Below, in pieces: positions 1 through 8,601 of a DNA stretch of 10,505 nt; position 1 is the stretch's first letter, and each line of letters begins with the position of its first letter. Source of the stretch: JBBSGC01 sp038254525 (lineage in GTDB: Bacteria > Actinomycetota > Actinomycetes > Propionibacteriales > Nocardioidaceae); contig JBBSGC010000068.1 in NCBI GenBank assembly GCA_038254525.1, positions 1 to 10,505 on the forward strand. Direction: 5' to 3'. The translations under genes and the position numbers were made by a program. Under the pieces are notes generated by a model. The model was not told where the DNA came from and made no database searches. It worked only from the letters and a program-made list of their open reading frames with translations.

Positions 1-394
1 CGGAGAAGCCCTTGAAGGTGCCTCTGCTGGGTTGCGTCACCACTACCTGCTGTGCGGGGAACACCGCGCCGCTGCCCACTGGGACGTCGGAGGTGCCGCC
101 CAGCACAGTCGGGGTGCCGGCACCGGCGTTGCCCTCCCCGGAGGTGCCGCCGCCTGTGCCACCACCGCCCCGGTTCCCGCCCGACGCGGCGCCCCCTCGG
201 ACCCGGCTCGACCGCGCGCCGGGGGCGCCGGCCGCTCCGGACGGCGTCGAGGAACCGCAGCCGCTGACCAGCGCGGTGGCGATGCCTGCACCGCCCACCG
301 CGACGCCACGCAGGACCGTGCGTCGGTCGACGGCTGCGGCTGCGGCCGACCGAGGCGCCGAGGACTCGCGCTCCTCGGACGTGAAGTCGGACAT
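1..394 (-). CDS. Rieske (2Fe-2S) domain protein, Tat/lipoprotein-type N-terminus (partial; 3' end outside window)
   Basis: The 131 visible codons run from the ATG at 394 to the left edge. The protein begins with a short polar N-region, then a twin-arginine motif (DRRTVLRG, Arg24-Arg25), a small-residue hydrophobic stretch (about 31-43), and a lipobox V-S-G-C with Cys46. A Gly/Ser/Ala-rich linker follows (about 47-95). The first strands of a Rieske fold then start (GGTSDVPVGSGAVF, then a VVVTQP strand, then GTFKGFS). The Cys-His cluster ligands lie beyond the edge and cannot be checked. Seen: Tat plus lipobox, and the pre-cluster sequence typical of actinobacterial Rieske proteins. Inferred: an exported, folded, lipid-anchored 2Fe-2S electron carrier; its redox partner is unknown. 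An SD-like GAGAGGG lies 7 nt before the ATG. The gene follows uvrA on the same strand after 144 nt. Only a weak promoter-like TTGAAC (about 471-476) is visible in that gap. Confidence 0.85.
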   Translation of the reverse strand, partial: MSDFTSEERESSAPRSAAAAAVDRRTVLRGVAVGGAGIATALVSGCGSSTPSGAAGAPGARSSRVRGGAASGGNRGGGGTGGGTSGEGNAGAGTPTVLGGTSDVPVGSGAVFPAQQVVVTQPSRGTFKGFS

Positions 395-517
395 CGCAAA
401 CCCTCTCGTCGAACCGGGCCGATCGCCGGCGGTGCTCGAAAGTGTGACCGACCGGCATGAGAGTTCAATGAGACGGACCAGCGACGACCGGCAAGACTTG
501 GCCACGACGCGGGCCGC

Positions 518-538
518 TGACCCAGCGCCGCGCCGGGG

Positions 539-541
<3 letters not shown>
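518..541 (-). terminator. Weak candidate hairpin at uvrA stop codon
   Basis: A 6-bp inverted repeat (TGACCC at 518-523, GGGTCA at 536-541) encloses a 12-nt GC-rich loop and overlaps the uvrA stop codon. There is no T-run. It could attenuate read-through from uvrA into the Rieske gene, but a stem this short is common by chance in DNA this GC-rich. Confidence 0.2.
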
Positions 542-3547
<3,006 letters not shown>

Positions 3548-3617
3548 GCTAACGACGGGGTCCGACAATGGCTTCCCCGCTGCCTTCCGCACGGGCTCGC
3601 CGACGGCGCCCGCAGCG

Positions 3618-3630
3618 TACGGTGAGCAGC
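3618..3630 (+). promoter_or_regulatory. Putative leaderless promoter (-10 TACGGT) of the MPI-like gene
   Basis: TACGGT at 3618-3623 fits the TANNNT -10 consensus and sits 7 nt before the ATG at 3631. Transcription would therefore start at or next to the start codon. No SD precedes the ATG and no convincing -35 is visible. This layout is known for leaderless actinobacterial genes; its use here is inferred. Confidence 0.55.
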
Positions 3631-4422
3631 ATGTCGCAGACCTCCCTCGGGCACTCGGTCGACCCGTACCCCCTGCTCGAGGTGCTCGGTCCGGCGACCT
3701 CACGGTTGCTGCAAGCCGTCCGCGGACTGTCCGATGCGGACCTGCGGCACACCTCCCGGCTGCCCGGCTGGACGCGGGGGCACGTGCTGAGCCACCTCGC
3801 CCGCAACGCCGACGCGCTGGTCAACCTGTACGTGAGCGCCGCGACCGGTGAGGAGCGGCCGATGTATGCCTCACCGCAGCGCCGCAACGCCGACATCGAC
3901 GAAGGGGCCGGCCGCTCGCTCGGCGAGCTGCTCGACGACCTCGCGGAGTCGCACGACCGGATGACGGCGGCCGCAGCCCGAGTCCACCACTCCGACTGGT
4001 CCACGGTCGTGCGGCCCGGCGGCCAGCGAGCTCCGATGGCCGCCGCCGTGATCCCCCTGCTGCGGCTCGCCGAGGTCGAGATCCACCACGTCGACCTGGA
4101 CATCGCCTACCGTCCGGCCGACTGGTCGGGTCCCTGGCTCGAGATCTTTCTCCCCCAGGCCGCGAGCGGGTTGTCCGCCCGCGCCGGCCAGGCGGTCCGA
4201 CTGGTGGCCACCGACACCGGGTCGGTGGTCGACGGCGGTGCGGGACCCGCGACCGAGGGCAGTGCCGACGGCGGCGGCAGCGGAGTGGCCGACCGCGCGG
4301 AGCCGACGCTCGTGACGGGCACCTCCGCGGAGCTGCTCGCCTGGATCACCGGGCGCAGCGGCGGCTCCGTCCTCGACCTGCGACCCGGTGACCGGCTGCC
4401 GTCCCTGCCGAGCTGGCGTTGA
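3631..4422 (+). CDS. Maleylpyruvate isomerase family mycothiol-dependent enzyme (DinB-fold metalloprotein)
   Basis: 263 aa from the ATG at 3631. The N-terminal DinB-like four-helix region carries the family metal site: His55 in VLSHLARNADALV, then Glu148 and His152 in RLAEVEIHHVDLD. This matches the His...E-x-x-x-H pattern of mycothiol-dependent maleylpyruvate isomerase. A smaller C-terminal alpha/beta domain (about 185-262) follows and is interrupted at about 199-225 by a Gly/Ala/Asp-rich low-complexity stretch. Family knowledge: these zinc enzymes use mycothiol for isomerisation or S-transfer. No gentisate-pathway gene is nearby, so the substrate is probably not maleylpyruvate and a general thiol-transferase or detoxification role is likelier. 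An in-frame ATG at 3568 also exists, but its extension is Arg-rich and unlike the family. The -10 element spaced for the ATG at 3631 supports the shorter form. The gene diverges from uvrA. Confidence 0.88.
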   Translation: MSQTSLGHSVDPYPLLEVLGPATSRLLQAVRGLSDADLRHTSRLPGWTRGHVLSHLARNADALVNLYVSAATGEERPMYASPQRRNADIDEGAGRSLGELLDDLAESHDRMTAAAARVHHSDWSTVVRPGGQRAPMAAAVIPLLRLAEVEIHHVDLDIAYRPADWSGPWLEIFLPQAASGLSARAGQAVRLVATDTGSVVDGGAGPATEGSADGGGSGVADRAEPTLVTGTSAELLAWITGRSGGSVLDLRPGDRLPSLPSWR

Positions 4423-4444
4423 GCCCTCCACCGCAGCGCTGCTC

Positions 4445-4470
4445 TACGGTGGTCGCACCCGAGCAAGGAG
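4445..4470 (+). promoter_or_regulatory. Putative -10 (TACGGT) and Shine-Dalgarno (AAGGAG) of the MBL gene
   Basis: TACGGT at 4445-4450 is followed by a near-consensus SD, AAGGAG at 4465-4470, which lies 7 nt before the ATG at 4478. The SD fixes this start rather than the upstream in-frame codons that run into the preceding gene. The -10 would give a leader of about 20 nt. No -35 with normal spacing is visible, so read-through from the upstream gene (55-nt gap) is an alternative. Confidence 0.55.
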
Positions 4471-4477
4471 CCCCACG

Positions 4478-5131
4478 ATGACGTACTCCGGCCACACCTC
4501 CGTCGGTGGAGTTCCGCAGGTGCGGGAGCTGGCCGACCTCATCATCACCAAGATCGCCGTCGGCCCGATGGACAACAACTCCTACCTGCTGCGCTGTCGC
4601 AGCGCCGACGACCAGGTGCTGATCGACGCCGCGAACGACGCCGACACCCTGCTGCATGCGGTCGGCCGTGACGGGCTGACCCGGGTAGTGACGACGCATT
4701 CGCACGGCGACCACTGGCAGGCGCTCGAAGCGGTCGTCGACGCGACGACAGCCGTCACCGTGGCGGGCGCGGCGGATGCTGCTGGGCTACCCGTCCCGGT
4801 CGAGCAGCCGGTGAACGACGGTGACGTCGTCTTTGTCGGCAGCTGTGAGCTTCGGGTCGTCCACCTGGCCGGTCACACGCCCGGCTCCATCGCGCTCGTC
4901 TTCGACGACCCCGAAGGACACCCGCACGTCTTCACCGGCGACAGCCTCTTTCCCGGTGGCGTCGGTCGCACCACATCAACGGCCGACTTCGACTCCCTCA
5001 TCGGCGACGTCAGCGCCAAGCTGTTCGACCGGCTGCCCGACGAGACCTGGGTCTATCCGGGCCACGGCGACGACACCACGCTGGGCGCGGAGCGCCCACA
5101 CCTGGCCGAATGGCGCGCCCGGGGCTGGTAG
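4478..5131 (+). CDS. MBL-fold metallo-hydrolase, glyoxalase II-like
   Basis: 217 aa. The complete di-metal site of the metallo-beta-lactamase superfamily is present: T-H74-S-H76-G-D78-H79-W, then His133 in HLAGHTPGS, Asp155 in FTGDSLFPGGVGRT, and His196 in YPGHGDDTTLG. The GHTPGS and FPGGVGRT motifs and the compact size fit the glyoxalase II-like group of thioester/lactone hydrolases. The protein lacks the longer C-terminal helical domain of classical GloB. No signal peptide is seen, so it is cytosolic. By family, the likely reaction is hydrolysis of a thiol ester, perhaps a mycothiol conjugate given the preceding mycothiol-dependent gene; that substrate link is inference. From memory, close homologues occur beside uvrA and an MPI-family gene in Streptomyces and relatives. 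Confidence 0.92.
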   Translation: MTYSGHTSVGGVPQVRELADLIITKIAVGPMDNNSYLLRCRSADDQVLIDAANDADTLLHAVGRDGLTRVVTTHSHGDHWQALEAVVDATTAVTVAGAADAAGLPVPVEQPVNDGDVVFVGSCELRVVHLAGHTPGSIALVFDDPEGHPHVFTGDSLFPGGVGRTTSTADFDSLIGDVSAKLFDRLPDETWVYPGHGDDTTLGAERPHLAEWRARGW

Positions 5132-5156
5132 TGACCAGGGGAGCGCAGCTCGCTCC

Positions 5157-5168
5157 TAGGATGGGCCG
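5157..5168 (+). promoter_or_regulatory. Putative leaderless promoter (-10 TAGGAT) of the serine hydrolase gene
   Basis: TAGGAT at 5157-5162 lies 6 nt before the GTG start at 5169, and no SD is present. The TAG of this hexamer is also an in-frame stop, so the downstream reading frame cannot start further upstream. Leaderless initiation at GTG is consistent with actinobacterial practice but not proven here. Confidence 0.5.
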
Positions 5169-5978
5169 GTGCCTGGCGGATCTGCGATCGAGGAGCTGGC
5201 CGCTCGCCACAACGCACTCATCTCGGTATGGATGGGGAGCCTTGACGGGCGGATCGGTCTTAGTCGCGATGCCGACGTGGTGCACCCGGCCGCGAGCACC
5301 ATGAAGCTGCCGTTGCTCGTCGCTTTGTACCGGGCACATGACGAAGGACGGCTGGATCTCGACACCGAGGTGCGCGTACGCGCGGTGCTGCCATCGGTGG
5401 TCGAGGGCGCGACCTACGAGACCACTCAGGACTACGACAACGACGACGAACCCTGGTCGCGCCTCGGCGGCACCGCATCGCTGCGCTGGCTCGGCCGACG
5501 GGCGATCGTCCGGTCGAGCAACCTGGCGACGAACCTGCTGATCGACGCAGTCGGGATCGCCGCGGTGAACGCCGTATACGACAACGCCGGCGCCTCGGCG
5601 TCGCGGCTGCGACGCGGCATCCAGGACGAGCCGGCCGGGCTGCTCGGCTTGTCCAACACCGCCACCGCCGCCGACCTCGCGGCGGTGCTCCTCGGCGTGG
5701 CCAGGGGGCAGCTGGCGAGCACGTCGGCCTGCGGCGAGGTCGAGTCGGTGCTGGCCGCGTGCCAGCACGACGACGCTCTCGCGGCCGGTCTTCCGGCGGG
5801 CACCTATCTCGCGCACAAGACCGGCTGGATAGCCGACGTCTGCCACGACGTCGGCATCGTGCGGCCACGCGACGCGTCGCCCTTCGTGCTGGCGGTGCTC
5901 ACCTCGGCGGCGCTCGACGAGGACGCCGGCCATCGGCTGGTCGCCGACGTCGCCCGTGCCTGCTGGGCCGTTCGATGA
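5169..5978 (+). CDS. Class A beta-lactamase-fold serine hydrolase, no signal peptide
   Basis: 269 aa from GTG 5169. Penicillin-binding-fold motifs are in order: S43-T-M-K46 (SxxK nucleophile/base), S116-S-N118 (SDN-like), and H216-K217-T218-G219 (KTG). The class A omega-loop Glu (ExxLN) is not recognisable; the corresponding region reads GIQDEPAGLLGLSN. Efficient beta-lactam hydrolysis is therefore not expected. An in-frame stop at 5157-5159 excludes an upstream extension, and the visible N-terminus enters the fold directly, so the enzyme should be cytosolic, unlike secreted beta-lactamases. The next gene, a YkfC-like peptidase, overlaps by ATGA, suggesting coupled translation and a shared pathway. 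Plausible roles are carboxypeptidase, amidase or esterase action on wall peptides or other small substrates. The substrate is unknown. Confidence 0.88.
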   Translation: MPGGSAIEELAARHNALISVWMGSLDGRIGLSRDADVVHPAASTMKLPLLVALYRAHDEGRLDLDTEVRVRAVLPSVVEGATYETTQDYDNDDEPWSRLGGTASLRWLGRRAIVRSSNLATNLLIDAVGIAAVNAVYDNAGASASRLRRGIQDEPAGLLGLSNTATAADLAAVLLGVARGQLASTSACGEVESVLAACQHDDALAAGLPAGTYLAHKTGWIADVCHDVGIVRPRDASPFVLAVLTSAALDEDAGHRLVADVARACWAVR

Positions 5979-6907
5979 TGGAGAACTCGGTCGGGGGCGG
6001 GGCCGGGAGTGCGGCGGCCGTCCGGGTGCCCGTAGCGACGCTGTGGACGGGACCGGATGCTCCGCGTCCTCAAGATGCGCCGGCGGTCGCCGAGCTGCCG
6101 GACATGGCGGCCTGGACCCGGGCCATGGCTGCCTCGGACCGGCTGGGACTGCACGGGCGGACGCTCACCCAGGCGCTGCTCGGCGAGCCGGTGGAGATCA
6201 TCGAGGAACGTGGCGACTGGGCCCGCGTCGTGCTGCCCTGGCAGCCGTCGTCGCAGGACGCGCGTGGCTATCCCGGCTGGTTGCGGCGAGCACACCTGGA
6301 CACAGCGGGCCAGAGCAAGGATGCCCAGGTGGTGGTCGTCACCGAGCCCACGGCAACCGCACAGACCGCCACCGGCGGGCTGCAGGTCTCCTACGGCACC
6401 TGCCTGACGCTGCTGGACGACTCGACCGACTGCGTCGTCGTCTCGCTGCCCGGCGGTCGCGGCGCGCGACTCGACCGTGCCTGCGTGCGACCTTGGGTCG
6501 CCGAGCCGCTGACCGGCGAAACCCTGGTGAGGTCGGGCCGGCGGTTCCTCGGGCTGCTCTATCTGTGGGGCGGATCCAGCGGCTGGGGGCTGGACTGCTC
6601 AGGCTTCGTCCACCTGGTCAACCGCAGGCACGGGCGGCGGGTGCCGCGAGACGCCGCCGACCAACAAGAAGCCGCGCGGCCCGTGGCGCTGGACGCGGCG
6701 GGGCCCGGCGACCACTACTTCTTCGCCACGCCGGGCGCTCCGGTCCATCATGTCGGGTTCGTGACCAACCAGCCCGGCGCCCCGGAGCGTACGATGCTGC
6801 ACGCTCCCGAGGTCGGTGTCAGCATCGTTGACGAACCGTTGGCTCTGAGTCGCCGGACGACGCTGGTCACCGCCGGCTCGCTCCGGGACGAAGCGAGCCG
6901 GCCCTGA
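5975..6907 (+). CDS. SH3b-NlpC/P60 (C40) peptidase, YkfC-like gamma-D-glutamyl-L-diamino acid endopeptidase
   Basis: 310 aa. The ATG at 5975 overlaps the upstream TGA (ATGA); a second in-frame ATG directly follows. Residues about 16-108 resemble the first SH3b domain of YkfC (VRVPVATLW..., then LLGEPVEIIEERGDWARVVL and GYPGWLRRAHL). Residues about 115-175 are a second SH3-like module. Residues about 180-305 are the C40 domain, with YLWGGSS-GWGLDC208SGF, PRDAADQ, H259 in HHVGFV, and H276 in MLHAPEVG as the likely catalytic Cys-His-His. D207 and S209 flank the nucleophile, as in YkfC, where they help bind a free N-terminal L-Ala. No signal peptide is seen, so it is probably cytosolic. By family it cleaves the D-Glu to diaminopimelate bond in wall-derived peptides after an L-Ala-D-Glu stem is freed, i.e. 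murein recycling. The exact substrate is inferred. Confidence 0.9.
   Translation: MMENSVGGGAGSAAAVRVPVATLWTGPDAPRPQDAPAVAELPDMAAWTRAMAASDRLGLHGRTLTQALLGEPVEIIEERGDWARVVLPWQPSSQDARGYPGWLRRAHLDTAGQSKDAQVVVVTEPTATAQTATGGLQVSYGTCLTLLDDSTDCVVVSLPGGRGARLDRACVRPWVAEPLTGETLVRSGRRFLGLLYLWGGSSGWGLDCSGFVHLVNRRHGRRVPRDAADQQEAARPVALDAAGPGDHYFFATPGAPVHHVGFVTNQPGAPERTMLHAPEVGVSIVDEPLALSRRTTLVTAGSLRDEASRP
6872..6902. terminator. Strong hairpin between convergent genes, putative bidirectional terminator
   Basis: A perfect 11-bp GC-rich inverted repeat (GCCGGCTCGCT at 6872-6882, AGCGAGCCGGC at 6892-6902) has a 9-nt loop. It lies inside the last codons of the plus-strand peptidase gene and 22 nt beyond the stop of the converging rpf gene. 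No T-run follows on either side, but many high-GC Gram-positive terminators lack one. The two stop codons are only 16 nt apart, so this is the only strong hairpin available to both transcripts. Confidence 0.6.
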
Positions 6908-6923
6908 CGACAGCGGCGGCGGG

Positions 6924-7292
6924 TCAGCCCAGCCCGAGCTTGCGTGAGCAGACCGGCCAGGCTCCCCAGCCCTGACTGCGGCGGACCTTCTCGGCGATCT
7001 TGATCTGCTCGGCCTTGGTGGCCCGGGACGCGATGCGGGCGAACTTGCGTCCGCCGTAGCCGACCCACGTCGGCCCGGAGAACTGCACACCTCCGTAGTA
7101 GCCGTTGCCGGTGTTGATGTGCCAGCGGCCGCTGGACTCACACTGGGCCAGCCGGTTCCAGGTCCGCAGGGTGGCGGCGTCGGCGCTGCCGGCGCCAACG
7201 GTCACCGGGACCAGCGCCGCGGAGACGGTGATAGCGGCGGTGACCAGGCCGCGGACGACCAATGAGCGCGAACGCACAGGGGCATAGGACAT
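6924..7292 (-). CDS. Rpf-like transglycosylase (resuscitation-promoting-factor domain), secreted
   Basis: 122 aa. The N-terminus is basic (RSRSLVVRG), then hydrophobic (about 11-34), then a signal peptidase I site ADA|A after residue 39. The mature part of about 83 aa is essentially one Rpf domain: TWNRLAQCE52SSGRW, NTGNGYYGGVQFSGPTWVGYGG, ATKAEQIKIAEKV, and GWGAWPVC. Glu52 is the lysozyme-like catalytic acid. Cys51 and Cys115 match the conserved Rpf disulfide pair. By family it cleaves the MurNAc-GlcNAc glycan backbone and helps growth or exit from dormancy. It lacks the LysM, LytM or G5 domains of larger family members. The start is supported by SD GGAAGG 8 nt upstream. It is preceded by a ydaO-type c-di-AMP riboswitch and an apparent promoter, and converges with the C40 peptidase gene. 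Confidence 0.95.
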   Translation of the reverse strand: MSYAPVRSRSLVVRGLVTAAITVSAALVPVTVGAGSADAATLRTWNRLAQCESSGRWHINTGNGYYGGVQFSGPTWVGYGGRKFARIASRATKAEQIKIAEKVRRSQGWGAWPVCSRKLGLG

Positions 7293-7300
7293 GACAGATC

Positions 7301-7306
7301 CCTTCC
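7301..7306 (-). promoter_or_regulatory. Shine-Dalgarno of the rpf-like gene, complementary to an aptamer loop
   Basis: GGAAGG lies 8 nt before the ATG at 7292 and starts only 3 nt after the 3' strand of the riboswitch closing stem. It is perfectly complementary to CCTTCC in the loop of an internal aptamer hairpin (plus-strand 7341-7346). Confidence 0.7.
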
Positions 7307-7309
7307 TGC

Positions 7310-7479
7310 CGCCTGTGAGGTGAGCTGTCGGGTTCGGGCTGGAAGGTGCCCGGCCGCTTGCGCGGCTTCACCCCTAGGAGGTCCGTCCGATGTGCCGGAC
7401 GGCTCTCCGTGGTGGTTCCCCCACTTCCGCTCCAGTGCACGAAGCCGTGCGATGTCGTCTGGGCGAGCGGAACTCGGCG
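7310..7479 (-). promoter_or_regulatory. ydaO/yuaA cyclic-di-AMP riboswitch in the rpf leader
   Basis: Reading the minus strand 5' to 3', the ydaO landmarks occur in order. They are: 5' P1 strand CGCC (7479-7476); an 8-bp stem TTCCGCTC/GAGCGGAA (7472-7465 with 7432-7425) enclosing a GCAC/GTGC hairpin; GGGGGAACCACC (7422-7411); a 7-bp variable hairpin CCGTCCG/CGGACGG (7402-7396, 7389-7383); GGGGTGAA (7374-7367); GCCGC-gcaa-GCGGC (7366-7353); GGGC/GCCC (7351-7348, 7339-7336); then CCCGAA, CGACAGCT and ACCTC leading to 3' P1 GGCG (7313-7310). The block GGGGTGAA...CCCGAA..CCG.CAGCT.ACCTC is the family signature as in the B. subtilis ydaO leader. The class binds c-di-AMP and usually turns genes off; rpf and other wall-hydrolase genes are known actinobacterial targets. 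P1 abuts the SD, favouring translational control. Confidence 0.93.
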
Positions 7480-7480
7480 T

Positions 7481-7508
7481 ACCCAATGGGTTGTGGTGTG
7501 CGCACACC
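7481..7508. repeat. Two adjacent palindromes at the rpf promoter start-site region (operator-like)
   Basis: A perfect 14-bp palindrome, GGTGTGCGCACACC at 7495-7508, overlaps the last three bases of the -10 and the expected transcription start. Three nt away is an 11-bp inverted repeat, ACCCA-a-TGGGT at 7481-7491, ending next to the aptamer. The 14-mer has no loop and the other has a 1-nt centre, so both read better as DNA-binding sites than RNA hairpins. The position suits a repressor. The regulator is unknown. Confidence 0.55.
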
Positions 7509-7534
7509 GTACGTCAGGACCGCCGCCAAGCCAA
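7506..7534 (-). promoter_or_regulatory. Putative sigma-70-type promoter for the rpf leader
   Basis: On the minus strand, TTGGCT (7534-7529) is followed by exactly 17 nt and TACGGT (7511-7506). This predicts a start at about 7497-7500 and a leader of roughly 205 nt holding the whole aptamer. The -10 hexamer is the same as those before the MPI-like and MBL genes. Confidence 0.6.
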
Positions 7535-7570
7535 GGCCAGGCAGCGACGAGCTCGGTCCGGACCCGATGG

Positions 7571-8581
7571 TCACCGGTCGGGAGAGCCGCCGTCGCCGAT
7601 CTCACGCACCGCCTCGGGGTCACGGCGGGCTTTCCAGATGCTTGCCGCAGCGGTGACCGCGAGCGTCGCCACGATGAAGATGAGACTGAGCCACGTGGGG
7701 ATCTCCGGCACCCCCACGTGCTCGCCGCTGTTGATGAACGACAGCTCGTTGGTGTGCAAGGCGTGCAGCACCAGCTTGACGCCGATGAAGGCCAGCACCA
7801 CCGACAGACCGATGGACAGGTAGACCAGCCGGTTGAGCAGGCTGCCGAGCAGGAAGTACAGCTGGCGCAGTCCCATCAGGGCGAAGATGTTCGCCGTGAG
7901 CACCAGGTACGGCTCCTGGGTCAGCCCGTAGATGGCGGGGATGGAGTCCAGCGCGAACAAGATGTCGGTCGACCCCAGGGCGACCACGACGATCGCCATC
8001 GGCGTGATCAGCCGTCGGCCCTCGTGCTTCACGGTGAGCTTGACGCCGTTGTACTCGTCGGTGGCCGGCAGCCTGCGCTTGACCAGCGCGATGACCCGGT
8101 TCTCGGAGTAGTCGCTGTCGTCGTCCTCCCCGTGCCTGAGCAGCGTCCACGCCGTGTAAACCAAGAAGGCGCCGAAGATGTAGAAAATCCAGGAGATCTG
8201 CTGGATCGCCACCGCCCCCACGGCGATGAAGGCGCCGCGCAGCACCAAGGCCAAGATGATGCCGATCAGCAGAGCTTCCTGCTGGTACTTCCGGGGCACC
8301 GCGAAGCGGCTCAAGATGATGATGAAGACGAACAGGTTGTCGACCGACAGGCTGTACTCGGTCAGGTAACCCGCGAAGAACTCACCGGCGTAGCGGCTGC
8401 CGTAGTCGAACCAGATCCATAGCCCGAAGACGATTGCCAGCGAGGTGTAGATGCCGATCGCGATCCCGCACTCGCGCATCGAGGGCTCATGCGGGCGGCG
8501 CCCGATGATGAACACATCAAAAGCCAGCACGGCGATCGTGACGCCGATCGTGACCCACCACGCGAGCGGGGAGACGACCAT
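7571..8581 (-). CDS. TerC/Alx-family integral membrane metal transporter
   Basis: 336 aa with about nine hydrophobic segments. Both TerC-family hallmark blocks are present: EYSLSVDNLFVF (residues 75-86, Asp81-Asn82) and STDILFALDSIPA (204-216, Asp206 and Asp212). These acidic intramembrane residues are thought to carry the metal. A soluble loop (about 149-190) contains the acidic run GEDDDSD and then basic residues. The C-terminus (about 316-336) is polar. No other tellurite-resistance (ter) genes are nearby, and a yybP-ykoY-type Mn2+ riboswitch precedes the gene. The role is therefore more likely Alx/YkoY-like Mn2+ export or metallation of exported proteins than tellurite resistance. The start ATG at 8581 has GGAGG 10-11 nt upstream. 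The gene lies upstream of rpf on the same strand with a 278-nt gap. Confidence 0.95.
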   Translation of the reverse strand: MVVSPLAWWVTIGVTIAVLAFDVFIIGRRPHEPSMRECGIAIGIYTSLAIVFGLWIWFDYGSRYAGEFFAGYLTEYSLSVDNLFVFIIILSRFAVPRKYQQEALLIGIILALVLRGAFIAVGAVAIQQISWIFYIFGAFLVYTAWTLLRHGEDDDSDYSENRVIALVKRRLPATDEYNGVKLTVKHEGRRLITPMAIVVVALGSTDILFALDSIPAIYGLTQEPYLVLTANIFALMGLRQLYFLLGSLLNRLVYLSIGLSVVLAFIGVKLVLHALHTNELSFINSGEHVGVPEIPTWLSLIFIVATLAVTAAASIWKARRDPEAVREIGDGGSPDR

Positions 8582-8593
8582 GGGGATGCACTT

Positions 8594-8600
8594 CCTCCGG
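8594..8600 (-). promoter_or_regulatory. Shine-Dalgarno region of terC, complementary to riboswitch L3
   Basis: CCGGAGG (with GGAGG as the SD core) starts 1 nt after the closing stem of the Mn2+ riboswitch. It is a perfect 7-nt complement of CCTCCGG in the aptamer (plus-strand 8618-8624). Spacing to the ATG at 8581 is on the long side. Confidence 0.65.
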
Positions 8601-8601
8601 T

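Noticed and set aside
3548..3630. LexA/SOS operator between uvrA and the MPI-like gene
   Set aside because: No GAAC-type inverted repeat of the actinobacterial LexA box is visible in this short gap. The promoter may lie elsewhere if uvrA starts at 3484.
7495..7508. Palindrome as a Crp (cAMP receptor protein) site
   Set aside because: rpfA genes elsewhere are Crp targets, but the half-sites here are GTG-N6-CAC rather than the GTG-N8-CAC spacing Crp needs.
7563..7582. CCCGA/TCGGG hairpin at the terC stop as a terminator
   Set aside because: Only a 5-bp stem with a poor loop overlapping the stop codon. The adjoining GGTCCGGACC palindrome has no loop. Neither is convincing as a terminator.
7346..8422. 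358-codon plus-strand open frame opposite terC and the rpf leader
   Set aside because: Its product is a Gln/Asp/Val/His-rich shadow of the TerC coding strand. It crosses the riboswitch, lacks an SD, and resembles no family.
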